Positions 1 through 8,450 are shown, numbered from the stretch's first letter. The stretch: DNA of 10,684 nucleotides from Chitinophagaceae bacterium (GCA_016741945.1 JACVCQ010000048.1:1-10684), one strand, 5' to 3'. Numbers and translations are program-made. The notes: a model not told the origin generated them from the sequence alone.

Positions 1-239
1 GGGTTGTATACAAGCGCATCATGAAAAATAACAGGGTAAGAAATAAGATTACATTGATCAGTGATAATCCACAGTATGAGCCCTACAACGTAAATTCAGA
101 AGATGTGCTGGAAGTATGGAAAGCTGTTTATATTCTTCAAAAAGCCAATGCCGGTCCAAGATGGGATGTCAACCAACTGGCAGGCATGGTCAATAACTTG
201 CAGGAGCAAGTGAGTACTTTGAAAAAGAAACTGAATTAA
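1..239 (+). CDS. C-terminal fragment of a LexA-like (S24 peptidase fold) transcriptional regulator
   Basis: The frame is open to the left window edge, so this is the 3' end of a longer gene and the ATG at 21 is probably internal. Reading from base 3 it begins V-V-Y-K-R-I, continues with a strand ending ISDNPQYEPYNV, then VLEVWKAVYILQ, and ends in a short predicted coiled coil (NNLQEQVSTLKKKLN). This matches the end of the S24/LexA catalytic domain: the Lys of VYKR (codon 12-14) sits where LexA and UmuD keep the general-base lysine, and 'DNPQYEPYNV' matches the following LexA strand pair. The VLE(V/I)WKA segment plus coiled coil is typical of Bacteroidota HTH-S24 regulators, which usually carry an N-terminal Cro/C1-type helix-turn-helix; that part and the catalytic serine lie outside the window. 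Target genes and any RecA-dependent self-cleavage cannot be judged here. A terminator follows 10 bases after the stop. Family call is from memory of motif patterns. Confidence 0.8.
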   Translation, partial: VVYKRIMKNNRVRNKITLISDNPQYEPYNVNSEDVLEVWKAVYILQKANAGPRWDVNQLAGMVNNLQEQVSTLKKKLN

Positions 240-249
240 AATAGCTTTC

Positions 250-280
250 AAAGCCTGTGATCCAATATCACAGGCTTTTT
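250..280 (+). terminator. Rho-independent terminator after the S24 regulator
   Basis: A perfect 12-bp stem (250-261 pairing with 267-278, core AGCCTGTGAT/ATCACAGGCT) encloses a 5-base loop (262-266, CCAAT). The right arm runs into a T tract (276-280, then CTTGTT). It lies 10 bases after the regulator stop codon and before the next promoter, so it separates the two plus-strand transcription units. Confidence 0.88.
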
Positions 281-326
281 CTTGTTCCGTCTGTACAATT
301 TTAATGTCGTCGCAACCTGATTCCGC

Positions 327-335
327 TATTTTTGC
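327..335 (+). promoter_or_regulatory. Bacteroidota-type -7 promoter element (TATTTTTGC)
   Basis: TATTTTTG at 327-334 fits the Bacteroidota housekeeping -7 consensus TAnnTTTG, followed by the frequent C. The -33 position, about 20 bases upstream, holds only a partial TTG-like match (ATG at 304-306). A transcript would start near 340, giving a very short leader of about a dozen bases before the ATG at 352. The element overlaps a small CCGC/GCGG inverted repeat (323-326 with 334-337). It is the only good match between the terminator and the DUF5916 gene, and supports the 352 start over an upstream ATG at 304. Confidence 0.6.
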
Positions 336-351
336 GGCACTTTTTATTTAC

Positions 352-2805
352 ATGAAGACATTGTTGCTAACCGTTGCTTGCTTATTGACCAGTTTTTTGT
401 TTGCTCAGGAACGAGGACTCAAAGCCCTAAAAATTGATGTGCCTGTTAAAATAGACGGTCAGTTGGATGAACCCATCTGGAAAGAAGCAGCGGCAGCAGA
501 AGATTTTATTTTGAATAGCCCCAAATTTGGTGACCCTGCCAGTCAGCGTTCAGTGGTGAAAGTATTGTACAGTGATCAGGCCATTTATGTTGGTGCATAT
601 TTATATGATGATCCCTCTTTGATTCGTAAACAATTGACTTCACGTGACGGAGAACAACGAAATGATGTTGATTATTTCAGCGTATTCTTTGATACATACA
701 ATGATGATCAAAATGGATTTCAGTTCCTTGTTACATCCCGAAATGTACAATCAGATGGACGTTTATTACCGAATTTGAATTCACAGTTTGGTCCACCTTC
801 AGATTATAATTTGGATGCTGTTTGTGAAAGTAAAGTACAGATGCAAAAAGACGGTTGGACAGTTGAAATGAAAATACCTTATTCTGCGCTTCGATTTTCG
901 CAGAAAGAGATACAAGATTGGGGCGTGAACTTTCAACGATATAGTAGAAGAAATAATGAAAGTTCATTTTGGAATAAAATTGATCCCAATCAAAACGGGT
1001 TTGTAAATCAATTCGGAAATCTACAGGATATAAAAAATATTGTTCCTCCCTTGCGTTTATCTTTTCTTCCTTACGTTACTGCCGGTACAAGAATGGTTCC
1101 TTATGCCAATGGTGAAACCAAAACAGAATTTTTACGAAACGGAGGAATGGATCTCAAATACGGTATCAATGAGAGTTTTACTTTGGATGCAACACTGATC
1201 CCGGATTTTGGACAAGTGATCTCTGACAATGTGGTACTCAACCTTTCTGCATTTGAAGTTCAGTTTCAAGAGAACAGACCTTTTTTTACAGAAGGAATCG
1301 AGTTATTTAATAAGGCGGGATTATTTTACTCCAGAAGGGTAGGGAATACTCCCGCGGGGTACAATGCAATCAGGAGTATGGTGAACAATAATCCGAACCT
1401 GAATATTATTTCTAATCCTGGGATTACACAGTTGTACAATGCATCAAAATTTTCTGGAAGAAATAAAAAGAAATTAGGTATCGGGGTATTCAATGCAATA
1501 GGTGCGCCTATGCATGCTGTGATTGAAGATAAGACCACTGGTAAACAAATAAGAATTGAAACAGAGCCATTGGCCAACTATAACATTTTTGTACTAGATC
1601 AGGCATTGGCGAATCGATCTTCTCTAACGTTTACCAATGCCAATGTGTGGAGAAGTGGGGGCAGCAGAAATTCGAATGTGAGTTCTATGGATGTGAATTT
1701 ATTCGATAAAAATAATCGTACGAACTTTAAGTGGAGTGGCAGGTTTAGTCATATTACAGGTAAGGAAAACTACAATGGATTCACGAATGTATTGTCGTAT
1801 GGAAAAGTGAGTGGTAGAATTCAGTACCTGTTTCAGAATGTCATTGAATCAGATCGATATGACCCCAATGATCTGGGCTTTTTGCAAGCACCGAATGAAA
1901 TTACTACTACTGCACGTGTGAGTTATAATCAATTTACACCTACTAAAAAATTCCTGAGCTACAACTATAGTCTTACACTGATTCCTACCTATTTGTATAA
2001 GCCCAATGCCTATTCCAATTTTATCGTTCAAACAAGGGCGTTCTGGTTTTTCAAAAATTTCTGGGATTTGAGTATCAACTTCAACTGGCAGCCCGACTGG
2101 CAACGCGATTATTTTGACTTACGTACCCCTGGACGAATGATCCGGAAAACACCTTATTGGTATACCGGTGTGAGTGGAAGCAGCGATAGTCGAAAAAAAT
2201 ATTTTTTCAGGTTTAATCTTGGCTTTGCAGAATCGCCCATACCCAATGATCCTTTTATTGTTACCAGTATTGGGCAACGATATCGTTTTAATGAACATTT
2301 TAGTTTAGATATTGAAACAAGGCGTGATCGTGATAACGGACAGTTTGGTTATGCCTATAGAGATACCAATGGCGAACCCATCGCAGGTAGAAGAAAGATT
2401 ACCAACTTTACTACGCTTATCAATGGTGTTTACAACTTTACTCCTAGAATGAATCTCACCTTACGTACACGTCATTATTGGAGTCAGGTTCAGTACGTGA
2501 GCTTTTTTGATGTTACACCGGATGGATGGCTCACTCCAAGACCTTTTACCCCGGGTAGAGATCAAAACTTCAATGCTTTTAATCTGGACATGTTCTATAC
2601 CTGGGATTTTAATTATGGTAGTCGTTTTATTATAGGGTGGAAGAATTGGTTGGGAACAGATTTTCCAATATCTGGTGCTTCACATAAGAGTTATGTAGAT
2701 AACTTGCGACAAGTATTTCAACAGCCATTAGGGAATGAGATCACATTCAGACTGATCTATTTTATTGACTATCTCACCCTACAGAAAAAGCGAAAAGATA
2801 TTTAA
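352..2805 (+). CDS. Exported CBM9-like / DUF5916 domain protein, probable outer-membrane beta-barrel
   Basis: This is an 817-residue protein of unknown function, by motif pattern in the DUF5916 family. ATG 352 is chosen over the in-frame ATG at 304 because it begins a clean signal peptide (MKTLLLTVACLLTSFLFAQ, cleavage near A18/Q19), while the 304 start would add 16 residues and precede the likely promoter. Residues about 25-220 look like a CBM9-like/DOMON-type beta-sandwich (IDGQLDEPIW at 34-43, then strands such as AIYVGAYLYD). The rest carries DUF5916 hallmarks: PFFTEG at 310-315, LFYSRRVG at 324-331, then many alternating aromatic strands with short turns, ending in a strand-like segment before a basic tail. 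That pattern suggests an outer-membrane barrel, which is inference. Length is normal for the family. No TonB box, SusC/SusD partner or glycoside hydrolase lies beside it, so no substrate can be assigned. Its stop overlaps that of the converging deacetylase gene. Confidence 0.85.
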   Translation: MKTLLLTVACLLTSFLFAQERGLKALKIDVPVKIDGQLDEPIWKEAAAAEDFILNSPKFGDPASQRSVVKVLYSDQAIYVGAYLYDDPSLIRKQLTSRDGEQRNDVDYFSVFFDTYNDDQNGFQFLVTSRNVQSDGRLLPNLNSQFGPPSDYNLDAVCESKVQMQKDGWTVEMKIPYSALRFSQKEIQDWGVNFQRYSRRNNESSFWNKIDPNQNGFVNQFGNLQDIKNIVPPLRLSFLPYVTAGTRMVPYANGETKTEFLRNGGMDLKYGINESFTLDATLIPDFGQVISDNVVLNLSAFEVQFQENRPFFTEGIELFNKAGLFYSRRVGNTPAGYNAIRSMVNNNPNLNIISNPGITQLYNASKFSGRNKKKLGIGVFNAIGAPMHAVIEDKTTGKQIRIETEPLANYNIFVLDQALANRSSLTFTNANVWRSGGSRNSNVSSMDVNLFDKNNRTNFKWSGRFSHITGKENYNGFTNVLSYGKVSGRIQYLFQNVIESDRYDPNDLGFLQAPNEITTTARVSYNQFTPTKKFLSYNYSLTLIPTYLYKPNAYSNFIVQTRAFWFFKNFWDLSINFNWQPDWQRDYFDLRTPGRMIRKTPYWYTGVSGSSDSRKKYFFRFNLGFAESPIPNDPFIVTSIGQRYRFNEHFSLDIETRRDRDNGQFGYAYRDTNGEPIAGRRKITNFTTLINGVYNFTPRMNLTLRTRHYWSQVQYVSFFDVTPDGWLTPRPFTPGRDQNFNAFNLDMFYTWDFNYGSRFIIGWKNWLGTDFPISGASHKSYVDNLRQVFQQPLGNEITFRLIYFIDYLTLQKKRKDI

Positions 2806-3701
2806 TAGAGATTTGCGGCAAGTCTGAATGTATTACAATGCGCTTCTACTATCATGCGTACATCGGGAGAATATCCGCCGCCCATGGCTACTACAACAGG
2901 AATATTATTCTTTTGTAAGGTGCTAAAAACAAAAGCATCTCTTTGTTTACATTCTTCAAGCGTTACTTTAAGTTTACCGAACTTATCTGTTTCAAGTATA
3001 TCTACACCTGATAAATAAAATGAAAAATCGGGGTTTACTTTTTTGATTAATTCCGGTAGTGTGTCATGCAATATTTGTAAATACTCTTGTCCGGTAGTGC
3101 CATCTTTTAACGGAATGTCAAGATCGGATTGTTCTTTATGAAATGGATAGTTGTGTGCGCCATGCATGCTAAATGTAAAAACAGATGGATTGTTTTCAAA
3201 CAATTTCGCAGTCCCATTTCCTTGGTGTACATCCAAATCAATGATTAGAATCTTATTGGCTTTCTTTTGATGTAATAAATAATTGGATGCAACAGCCATA
3301 TCATTCAATAAACAAAATCCTTCACCTCTATCAGCAAATGCATGGTGTGTTCCGCCGGCTACATTTAACGCCACACCGTTTTCAAAAGCAAAGTCACAAC
3401 AATCAATGGTTCCTTGTGTAATGATGAGCTCTCGTTTGGTAAGTTCAGGTGATTGAGGAAAACCAATACGTCTTTGTTCGGATGCACTTAATGTTTGTAG
3501 TAATAGTTTATCTAGGTATGTTTTCTCATGTGTAAGTAATACAATGTTTTCTTCACAGATAGTTGGAGCAAAGAAATGATCTTTTGAAACAGATCCTTCA
3601 TGTAATAGTTGTTCGGGTATCAATTCATATTTCAACATCGGAAAGCGATGACCTTCCGGTAAGGGATGTGTATAGATAGGGTCGAAGGCAATCCGGATCA
3701 T
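2802..3701 (-). CDS. Zinc-dependent deacetylase of the histone deacetylase/AcuC family
   Basis: This 299-residue enzyme of the arginase-deacetylase fold should remove acyl groups from lysines (AcuC-like) or from small amines such as acetylpolyamines. The full active site is visible: the His119-His120 pair in GGTHHA, the charge-relay Asp155 and zinc ligands Asp157 and His159 in IDLDVHQGNGT, zinc ligand Asp234 within GVDILETDKFG, and the transition-state Tyr277 in MGGGY. Length matches single-domain bacterial members, so there are no extra domains, and no signal peptide is seen; it should act in the cytoplasm. Its ATG lies inside the pdeM stop (ATGA), making it the last gene of the DNA-repair operon. 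Its 3' end shares TTAA with the facing DUF5916 stop. Catalysis is near certain; the substrate is unknown. Its position suggests a link to DNA repair or nucleoid proteins, but simple co-transcription is also possible. Confidence 0.94.
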   Translation of the reverse strand: MIRIAFDPIYTHPLPEGHRFPMLKYELIPEQLLHEGSVSKDHFFAPTICEENIVLLTHEKTYLDKLLLQTLSASEQRRIGFPQSPELTKRELIITQGTIDCCDFAFENGVALNVAGGTHHAFADRGEGFCLLNDMAVASNYLLHQKKANKILIIDLDVHQGNGTAKLFENNPSVFTFSMHGAHNYPFHKEQSDLDIPLKDGTTGQEYLQILHDTLPELIKKVNPDFSFYLSGVDILETDKFGKLKVTLEECKQRDAFVFSTLQKNNIPVVVAMGGGYSPDVRMIVEAHCNTFRLAANLY

Positions 3702-4357
3702 TGTATTTGTAAAATAGACTGGTTCACAATAGCGTATACCTGATCCTTTTTCTTGGGTTCAATTGAGGCTAACCCTGAAAAATGACTGAAAGCAGGCAGG
3801 ATAGCTTGTTTCTCTGTGAAATAGAAACAAGGGAAACGAAGACTTTGTTTACCCAAGCCTCGTACAATAATACCCGGATGTAAATGACCGGAAAAAATAA
3901 ATGATCCATCTTCTGTAGTTGTTACAGATTCTTTTGGATCATGGATAAAACTGAACTGATGTACATGGTATTCGTTTTTAACTTCTATCGAAGCTTCTTG
4001 ATACCAGTTATTCGGTAAAATATCATGATTCCCTTTGATTAATAGAAAAGGTAGCTGTGAAATATCTTTTCTCCATTTCAGAAAAAAATCCATTTCCTTG
4101 TTAGCAATACTATGGAAAAGATCTCCAACGATCAATAATTGTTCGGCCTTGAAGAAGCTGATTTGCGCAAACAGTCTTTGCAGATCTTCTTTATATACAG
4201 ATTGTGGAACAGCAATACCACTTTTTCTAAAATGCCCCGTTTTTCCAAAATGAAGATCTGAAACGATCAATGTTTTTTTTTGCTCCCAAAACAAAACCCT
4301 TTCCGGCGATAACCAGAAATGTTGATCAAGAATTTTATGAAGTATAGGAACTGTCAT
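3698..4357 (-). CDS. pdeM: Ligase-associated DNA damage response endonuclease PdeM (metallophosphoesterase)
   Basis: This 219-residue calcineurin-like metallophosphoesterase belongs to the DNA-ligase-associated group; a Pseudomonas putida relative was shown to be a manganese-dependent DNA nuclease. All metal-binding motifs are present (numbering from the ATG): SDLHFGK with Asp34 and His36, GDLFHS with Asp79, GNHD with Asn110 and His111, HDP with His139, and GHLHP with His158 and His160. The segment GHFRKSGIAVPQSVYKEDLQ after motif I is characteristic of this subgroup. I chose the ATG at 4357. The frame also opens with a TTG at 4387, which would add ten residues (LLGSISLPA after the start) and leave only 2 bases to the helicase stop; that extension has no family signature but cannot be excluded. 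The gene sits between helicase and deacetylase, overlapping the latter by ATGA. It likely trims or nicks DNA during repair together with the neighbouring exonuclease. Confidence 0.93.
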   Translation of the reverse strand: MTVPILHKILDQHFWLSPERVLFWEQKKTLIVSDLHFGKTGHFRKSGIAVPQSVYKEDLQRLFAQISFFKAEQLLIVGDLFHSIANKEMDFFLKWRKDISQLPFLLIKGNHDILPNNWYQEASIEVKNEYHVHQFSFIHDPKESVTTTEDGSFIFSGHLHPGIIVRGLGKQSLRFPCFYFTEKQAILPAFSHFSGLASIEPKKKDQVYAIVNQSILQIQ

Positions 4358-4389
4358 GGCGGGCAAAGATATAGATCCAAGTAACAAGC

Positions 4390-6855
4390 CTACTGTAATT
4401 GTTGCTGCATTTTTTTGACACGGTCTTCCAATTGTTCTGATGACATATTCTCACGCATACTATCTACTTTTATAGGGAAACAGAAAGGTGTTAATTGTTG
4501 TGGAAATTGAATGACGATCTTGCTTTTCAATATCCTCGATAAAGCATTTCTAAGTCGCACTTCTTCCATTTGTTGATCAAATACTTCTTGATAAGCCTGA
4601 CGAAGCAATAAATTATCAGGCTCGTAATCTGAAAATACTTTGAACAAAAGCGATGCAGAAGATTGCAAGTGTCTTGCTTTTTTTTGTTCACCGGGATATC
4701 CCTGAAAGATCAATCCGCCAATAACAGCGATATCTCTGAATTTTCTTTTCGCCATTTCTACTGAGTTGACACTCTGTGTAATATCATTCATCAAATTTTC
4801 AATACTGAATAGTTCATACACATTGCTATCATCAACCGGAATAGGCTGATCACTTAACAGTTCAAAACCATAATCATTCATAACAAAAGAGAAGGTGATA
4901 GGCATTTTTCTGCTGATGCGCCAAGCTAATAAGGCAGCCATTGCTTCATGTACCAAACGTCCTTCAAATGGATAAACGAATAAGTGAAATCCATCTTTTG
5001 TTTCAATATGCTCTATCAGTAATTCATTTTCTTTGGGTATATGGGATAATGTTTCTTGTAATTCAAATAAGGGTGTGAGTGCTTGTAATTCCGGATCTTT
5101 GGCTTTTTTGGTTAATGCAAGATCTAATGTTTTTCTCAGCATCAAACCTAGATTGGCGGTTAATGGCATCCGTCCACCCATCCAGCTAGGGACAATCGAC
5201 TTTTTAGAAGAGGAAGGTTTTACTGTAACGGTCATTTCTTTGATGCCAATCAATTCGAGATTTCTTCCTGCCAATGTGAATACAGTGCCGGGTTCTAGTT
5301 TACTAATAAACCATTCTTCAATAACACCAATGAATTTTCCATTCATTAGTTTTACTTTCAACATTGCATCGCTCACAATAGTGCCAATATGCATCCGATG
5401 GCGCATTGCAATTCTTCTACTTTTAATTTTATAGATACCATTCTCTATCTCTACCTTTCGATACTCATCATATTGCTGCAAAGCAATTCCCCCTTGTGTG
5501 ATATGTAACAATACTTCCTGCCATTCCTGTTCATTCATATCACTAAAGCAGTGGGTTGTTCTGATTTCTTCAAACATTTGATTGGCTTTGAAACCCTCAC
5601 TGATAGCTAGTGTACAGAGGTATTGTAGTAATACATCAAAACAAAGCAACAATGGATCTCTTGTTTCGATTGATGTTTCACCGATTGCTTTTTTCAAAGC
5701 AGCAGCTTCCAAAAGTTCCAGCGAATGTGTAGGTAAGAAATATATCTTGCTGACTTCACCCGGCCTATGTCCACTTCTTCCGGCTCTTTGTAAGAATCTT
5801 GCTACACCTTTTGGAGAGCCCACTTGAATGACTGTGTCAACGGGACGAAAATCAACACCTAAATCTAAGCTCGCCGTACAAACAACTGCTTTTAGTTTTT
5901 GGGTATGTAAAGCATCTTCTACCCATAGTCTTAATTCCTGCTCAATGCTTCCATGATGCAAGGCAATAGCCCCTGCTAATTGTGGAGCAACAGTTAACAA
6001 GGTTTGATACCAGGTTTCACTCATACCTCTGGTATTGATAAAGATCAGCGTAGTGTTGCTTTGCTCAATGATGGGAACAATCTTTTCTGCCAATTTGATA
6101 CCCAGATGTCCTGCCCATGGATATTTTTCAATCTCATCAGGAAGTACTGAAAGTACTTCAATGGGTTTATGAATATTGGCCTTAATGATATGCCCTTTCT
6201 TTTTTGAAGCATACAATAATACTTCCATCGCCTGTTCTAAATTGCCAATAGTGGCACTAATGCCCCATATAGAAAGATGGGTTCCTTGTTTTTTTGATAA
6301 TGCTACCAAACGTGATACTGCCAGTTCAACCAATATGCCTCTTTTTCCTCCCATTAACTCGTGCCATTCATCTATTGCAATGATCGAAAGCGATTTGAAT
6401 GTTTCCGGATATCCTTTTTGTGCGAGTAGCAGATGTAAACTTTCCGGAGTAATGATCAATACTTCAGGCATATTTCTTTTTTGTTTCTGCCTTTCTGAAG
6501 TATCAGTATCCCCATTCCTGATACCTACTTGCCAGGATATCCCTATTTCATGGATCGCTTCTTCCATGGCTCTTCCAATATCTTTTGCTAGCGCACGTAG
6601 AGGAGTGACCCATAATAATTGAAGTCCATTTTTCTTTGATGATCTGAATGTTTCGGGATGCTGATTGATGAATTGTATAACAGCACCTAAAAACACAGAA
6701 AAAGTTTTACCGCAACCGGTGGGTGCATTCACCAAACCAGAATGATGTTGAAAAATATGTTCCCATGTTTCAGCTTGGAATGCAAATGGACTGTACCCCT
6801 TTGAGGATAGCCAATCCGTTACTACTTTGTATCCATGCGTTTCTGTAATATTCAT
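4390..6855 (-). CDS. Ligase-associated DEXH-box helicase, Lhr-Core type
   Basis: This 821-residue superfamily 2 helicase resembles the Lhr core. Motifs in order: Walker A APTGCGKT (44-51), Ia TPLRALAKD (84-92), Ib TPESLHLLL (136-144), DEWHE (162-166), SAT (200-202), IV IFINTRGMSE (271-280), V TASLDLGVDF (327-336) and VI QRAGRSGHR (356-364). About 400-490 should be the winged helix and about 490-820 the Lhr-type C-terminal region. The length fits Lhr-Core proteins and lacks the long extension of full-size Lhr. Characterised relatives are ATP-dependent 3'-to-5' translocases that unwind DNA or RNA:DNA hybrids. The third Walker A glycine-flanking residue is Cys where Ser is common; this should be neutral. 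The ATG overlaps the ligase stop (ATGA), so both are probably made together. It would open damaged duplexes for the nucleases and the ligase. The family match is clear from motifs and gene context. Confidence 0.95.
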   Translation of the reverse strand: MNITETHGYKVVTDWLSSKGYSPFAFQAETWEHIFQHHSGLVNAPTGCGKTFSVFLGAVIQFINQHPETFRSSKKNGLQLLWVTPLRALAKDIGRAMEEAIHEIGISWQVGIRNGDTDTSERQKQKRNMPEVLIITPESLHLLLAQKGYPETFKSLSIIAIDEWHELMGGKRGILVELAVSRLVALSKKQGTHLSIWGISATIGNLEQAMEVLLYASKKKGHIIKANIHKPIEVLSVLPDEIEKYPWAGHLGIKLAEKIVPIIEQSNTTLIFINTRGMSETWYQTLLTVAPQLAGAIALHHGSIEQELRLWVEDALHTQKLKAVVCTASLDLGVDFRPVDTVIQVGSPKGVARFLQRAGRSGHRPGEVSKIYFLPTHSLELLEAAALKKAIGETSIETRDPLLLCFDVLLQYLCTLAISEGFKANQMFEEIRTTHCFSDMNEQEWQEVLLHITQGGIALQQYDEYRKVEIENGIYKIKSRRIAMRHRMHIGTIVSDAMLKVKLMNGKFIGVIEEWFISKLEPGTVFTLAGRNLELIGIKEMTVTVKPSSSKKSIVPSWMGGRMPLTANLGLMLRKTLDLALTKKAKDPELQALTPLFELQETLSHIPKENELLIEHIETKDGFHLFVYPFEGRLVHEAMAALLAWRISRKMPITFSFVMNDYGFELLSDQPIPVDDSNVYELFSIENLMNDITQSVNSVEMAKRKFRDIAVIGGLIFQGYPGEQKKARHLQSSASLLFKVFSDYEPDNLLLRQAYQEVFDQQMEEVRLRNALSRILKSKIVIQFPQQLTPFCFPIKVDSMRENMSSEQLEDRVKKMQQQLQ

Positions 6856-8450
6856 TTTCCATATACAGCCAACAGCTGCTTTAGATCATCTAATGTATTG
6901 ATTTCATCAGGCTTTTTATCTGTTCTCCATCTGTTAATTCTGGGAAAACGTAATGCTACACCGCTTTTATGTCTACTCGAAGCCGCAATTCCTTCAAAAG
7001 CGATTTCAAAAACCAATTCCGGTTTCACGGTTCTTACCGGTCCAAACTTTTCTATTGAATTCTTTTTTACAAAAGCATCTACTTGTGCAAATTCTTTATC
7101 GGTAAGTCCGGAATAGGCTTTGGTAAAACTTACCAACTTATCTCCGTCTTTTACCGCAAAAGTATAATCGGTATACAAATTACTTCTGCGACCATGTCCT
7201 TTCTGTGCATAGATCATCACCGCATCAATGGTTAATGGATCTATTTTCCATTTCCACCAATCTCCGGTTTTTCTGCCTACTTGATAAGGTCCTTTTTTTC
7301 TTTTGAGCATCAATCCTTCAGCATGGTTTTCCCTTGCATTTTCTCGAATGCTGATGAGTTCATCCCAGTTATTAAAAAGAATAGATGGTGATATAAATAT
7401 ATTGGGTAGATGTTGAATCGAAGTGATAAGATCTTCTAACAATGCTCTTCTTTCAGCAGTAGCAATATGTCTGATATCTTTTCCTTTCCATTCTAAGAGA
7501 TCGTAGGCAAAAAAAGCAATAGGAGCTTCTACCAGTTGTTTTTTTGTAATGGTCTTTCTGCCAATTCTGGTTTGTAAAACACTAAAGGAAAGTGGTTGTC
7601 CGTCTTTGGCTGGTAATATCTCACCATCTAAAACTGTTCCATCAGGTATGGAATCGATAAATGAGTTGTATTCGGGGAATTTATCGGTCATGAGTTCTTC
7701 ACCACGGCTCCAAACATAATATGTGCCATTTCTTTTAATGATTTGCCCTCTGATACCATCCCATTTCCATTCAGCCTGCCATTCAGAAGGGGCACCCAAA
7801 TCATGCGGTTCACCATCCAAGGCATGTGCCAAGTAAAAAGGATAGGGTTTAGAGTCATCGTTATTACCATGGTCATTTAATAATAATTGATCAAAAGAAA
7901 TTGTTTGAGGGTCCCAATTACCGCTGATTTTATGTGCTACCAAAGAAGCATCCAGTGCAGTAGCTTTTGCTAAAGCATTCACCATCATTTTTTGTGAAAC
8001 CCCAATTCTAAATCCGCCAGTAATCAGCTTATTGAATACAAAAAGTTCATCTTTTCCCAATTCTTGCCACACTTCTATGATGAATTTCTTTTTTTGCTTA
8101 TCCTCCTCATTTTGTAGTTGAATTAATCTTTCAATATAATAGTGTAGCGGTAAATTTTCTGTATTGGATGATGGTGGCGGAAGTAAAAGTCCAATGGTTT
8201 CTGCCAGATCACCCACTGTATGATAACATTCTTCAAACAACCATTCTTGTAAATCTGTTGATTCAATACACCATTGTTTTAACTGTGTAGTGGAAATGGC
8301 TCTTTTAGGTCTTCTGCCACTAAAAATAGCGATTACCCAAACCCTGTCTTTTGGATCTGCGGTTGAAAAATAATGCGATAGGGCATGTAGTTTTTCAAGC
8401 GTACCGGTGGCATTGCCCAACAAATGAACCAATGTGGCAAAAGCTTTCAT
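6852..8450 (-). CDS. ATP-dependent DNA ligase (ligase-associated repair cluster type)
   Basis: This 532-residue ligase joins nicks in duplex DNA through an enzyme-adenylate. The N-terminal DNA-binding domain spans about residues 1-200. The adenylation domain holds motif I EWKWDGIRG with nucleotidyl Lys229, SRGEE (248-252), LDGEI (274-278), motif III FFAYDLLE (313-320), motif IV EGLMLK (378-383) and motif V WWKWKID (398-404, lysines 400 and 402). The OB domain ends with motif VI RFPRINRWR (501-509). There is no phosphoesterase or polymerase domain and no Ku gene nearby, so it is not a LigD-type end-joining enzyme; it belongs to the clade traveling with Lhr-Core helicase, exonuclease and PdeM, sometimes annotated as cisplatin-damage-response ligase. 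It overlaps the exonuclease stop by one base (TAATG) and the helicase start by four (ATGA). The replicative NAD-dependent LigA is presumably elsewhere, so this is an accessory repair ligase. Confidence 0.97.
   Translation of the reverse strand: MKAFATLVHLLGNATGTLEKLHALSHYFSTADPKDRVWVIAIFSGRRPKRAISTTQLKQWCIESTDLQEWLFEECYHTVGDLAETIGLLLPPPSSNTENLPLHYYIERLIQLQNEEDKQKKKFIIEVWQELGKDELFVFNKLITGGFRIGVSQKMMVNALAKATALDASLVAHKISGNWDPQTISFDQLLLNDHGNNDDSKPYPFYLAHALDGEPHDLGAPSEWQAEWKWDGIRGQIIKRNGTYYVWSRGEELMTDKFPEYNSFIDSIPDGTVLDGEILPAKDGQPLSFSVLQTRIGRKTITKKQLVEAPIAFFAYDLLEWKGKDIRHIATAERRALLEDLITSIQHLPNIFISPSILFNNWDELISIRENARENHAEGLMLKRKKGPYQVGRKTGDWWKWKIDPLTIDAVMIYAQKGHGRRSNLYTDYTFAVKDGDKLVSFTKAYSGLTDKEFAQVDAFVKKNSIEKFGPVRTVKPELVFEIAFEGIAASSRHKSGVALRFPRINRWRTDKKPDEINTLDDLKQLLAVYGK

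Noticed and set aside
304..351. Upstream ATG for the DUF5916 gene (16 extra residues)
   Set aside because: It precedes the likely -7 promoter box and would place non-conserved sequence before a clean signal peptide that starts at 352.
352..381. Lipoprotein signal ending at Cys10 of the DUF5916 protein
   Set aside because: The residue at -3 to the Cys is Thr, the hydrophobic core before it is too short, and a normal signal peptidase I site follows near residue 18.
731..2103. Minus-strand frames opposite the DUF5916 gene (731-967, 1326-1577, 1849-2103)
   Set aside because: Antisense shadows without recognisable domains, inside a well-supported plus-strand gene.
4358..4387. TTG start adding ten residues to PdeM
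   Set aside because: A rare start codon with an extension lacking family features; the ATG at 4357 gives a normal family length. Not fully excluded.
5033..6622. Plus-strand frames opposite the helicase (5033-5434, 5582-5827, 6176-6622)
   Set aside because: They are antisense to a conserved helicase, have no domain or plausible start context, and reflect its codon pattern.
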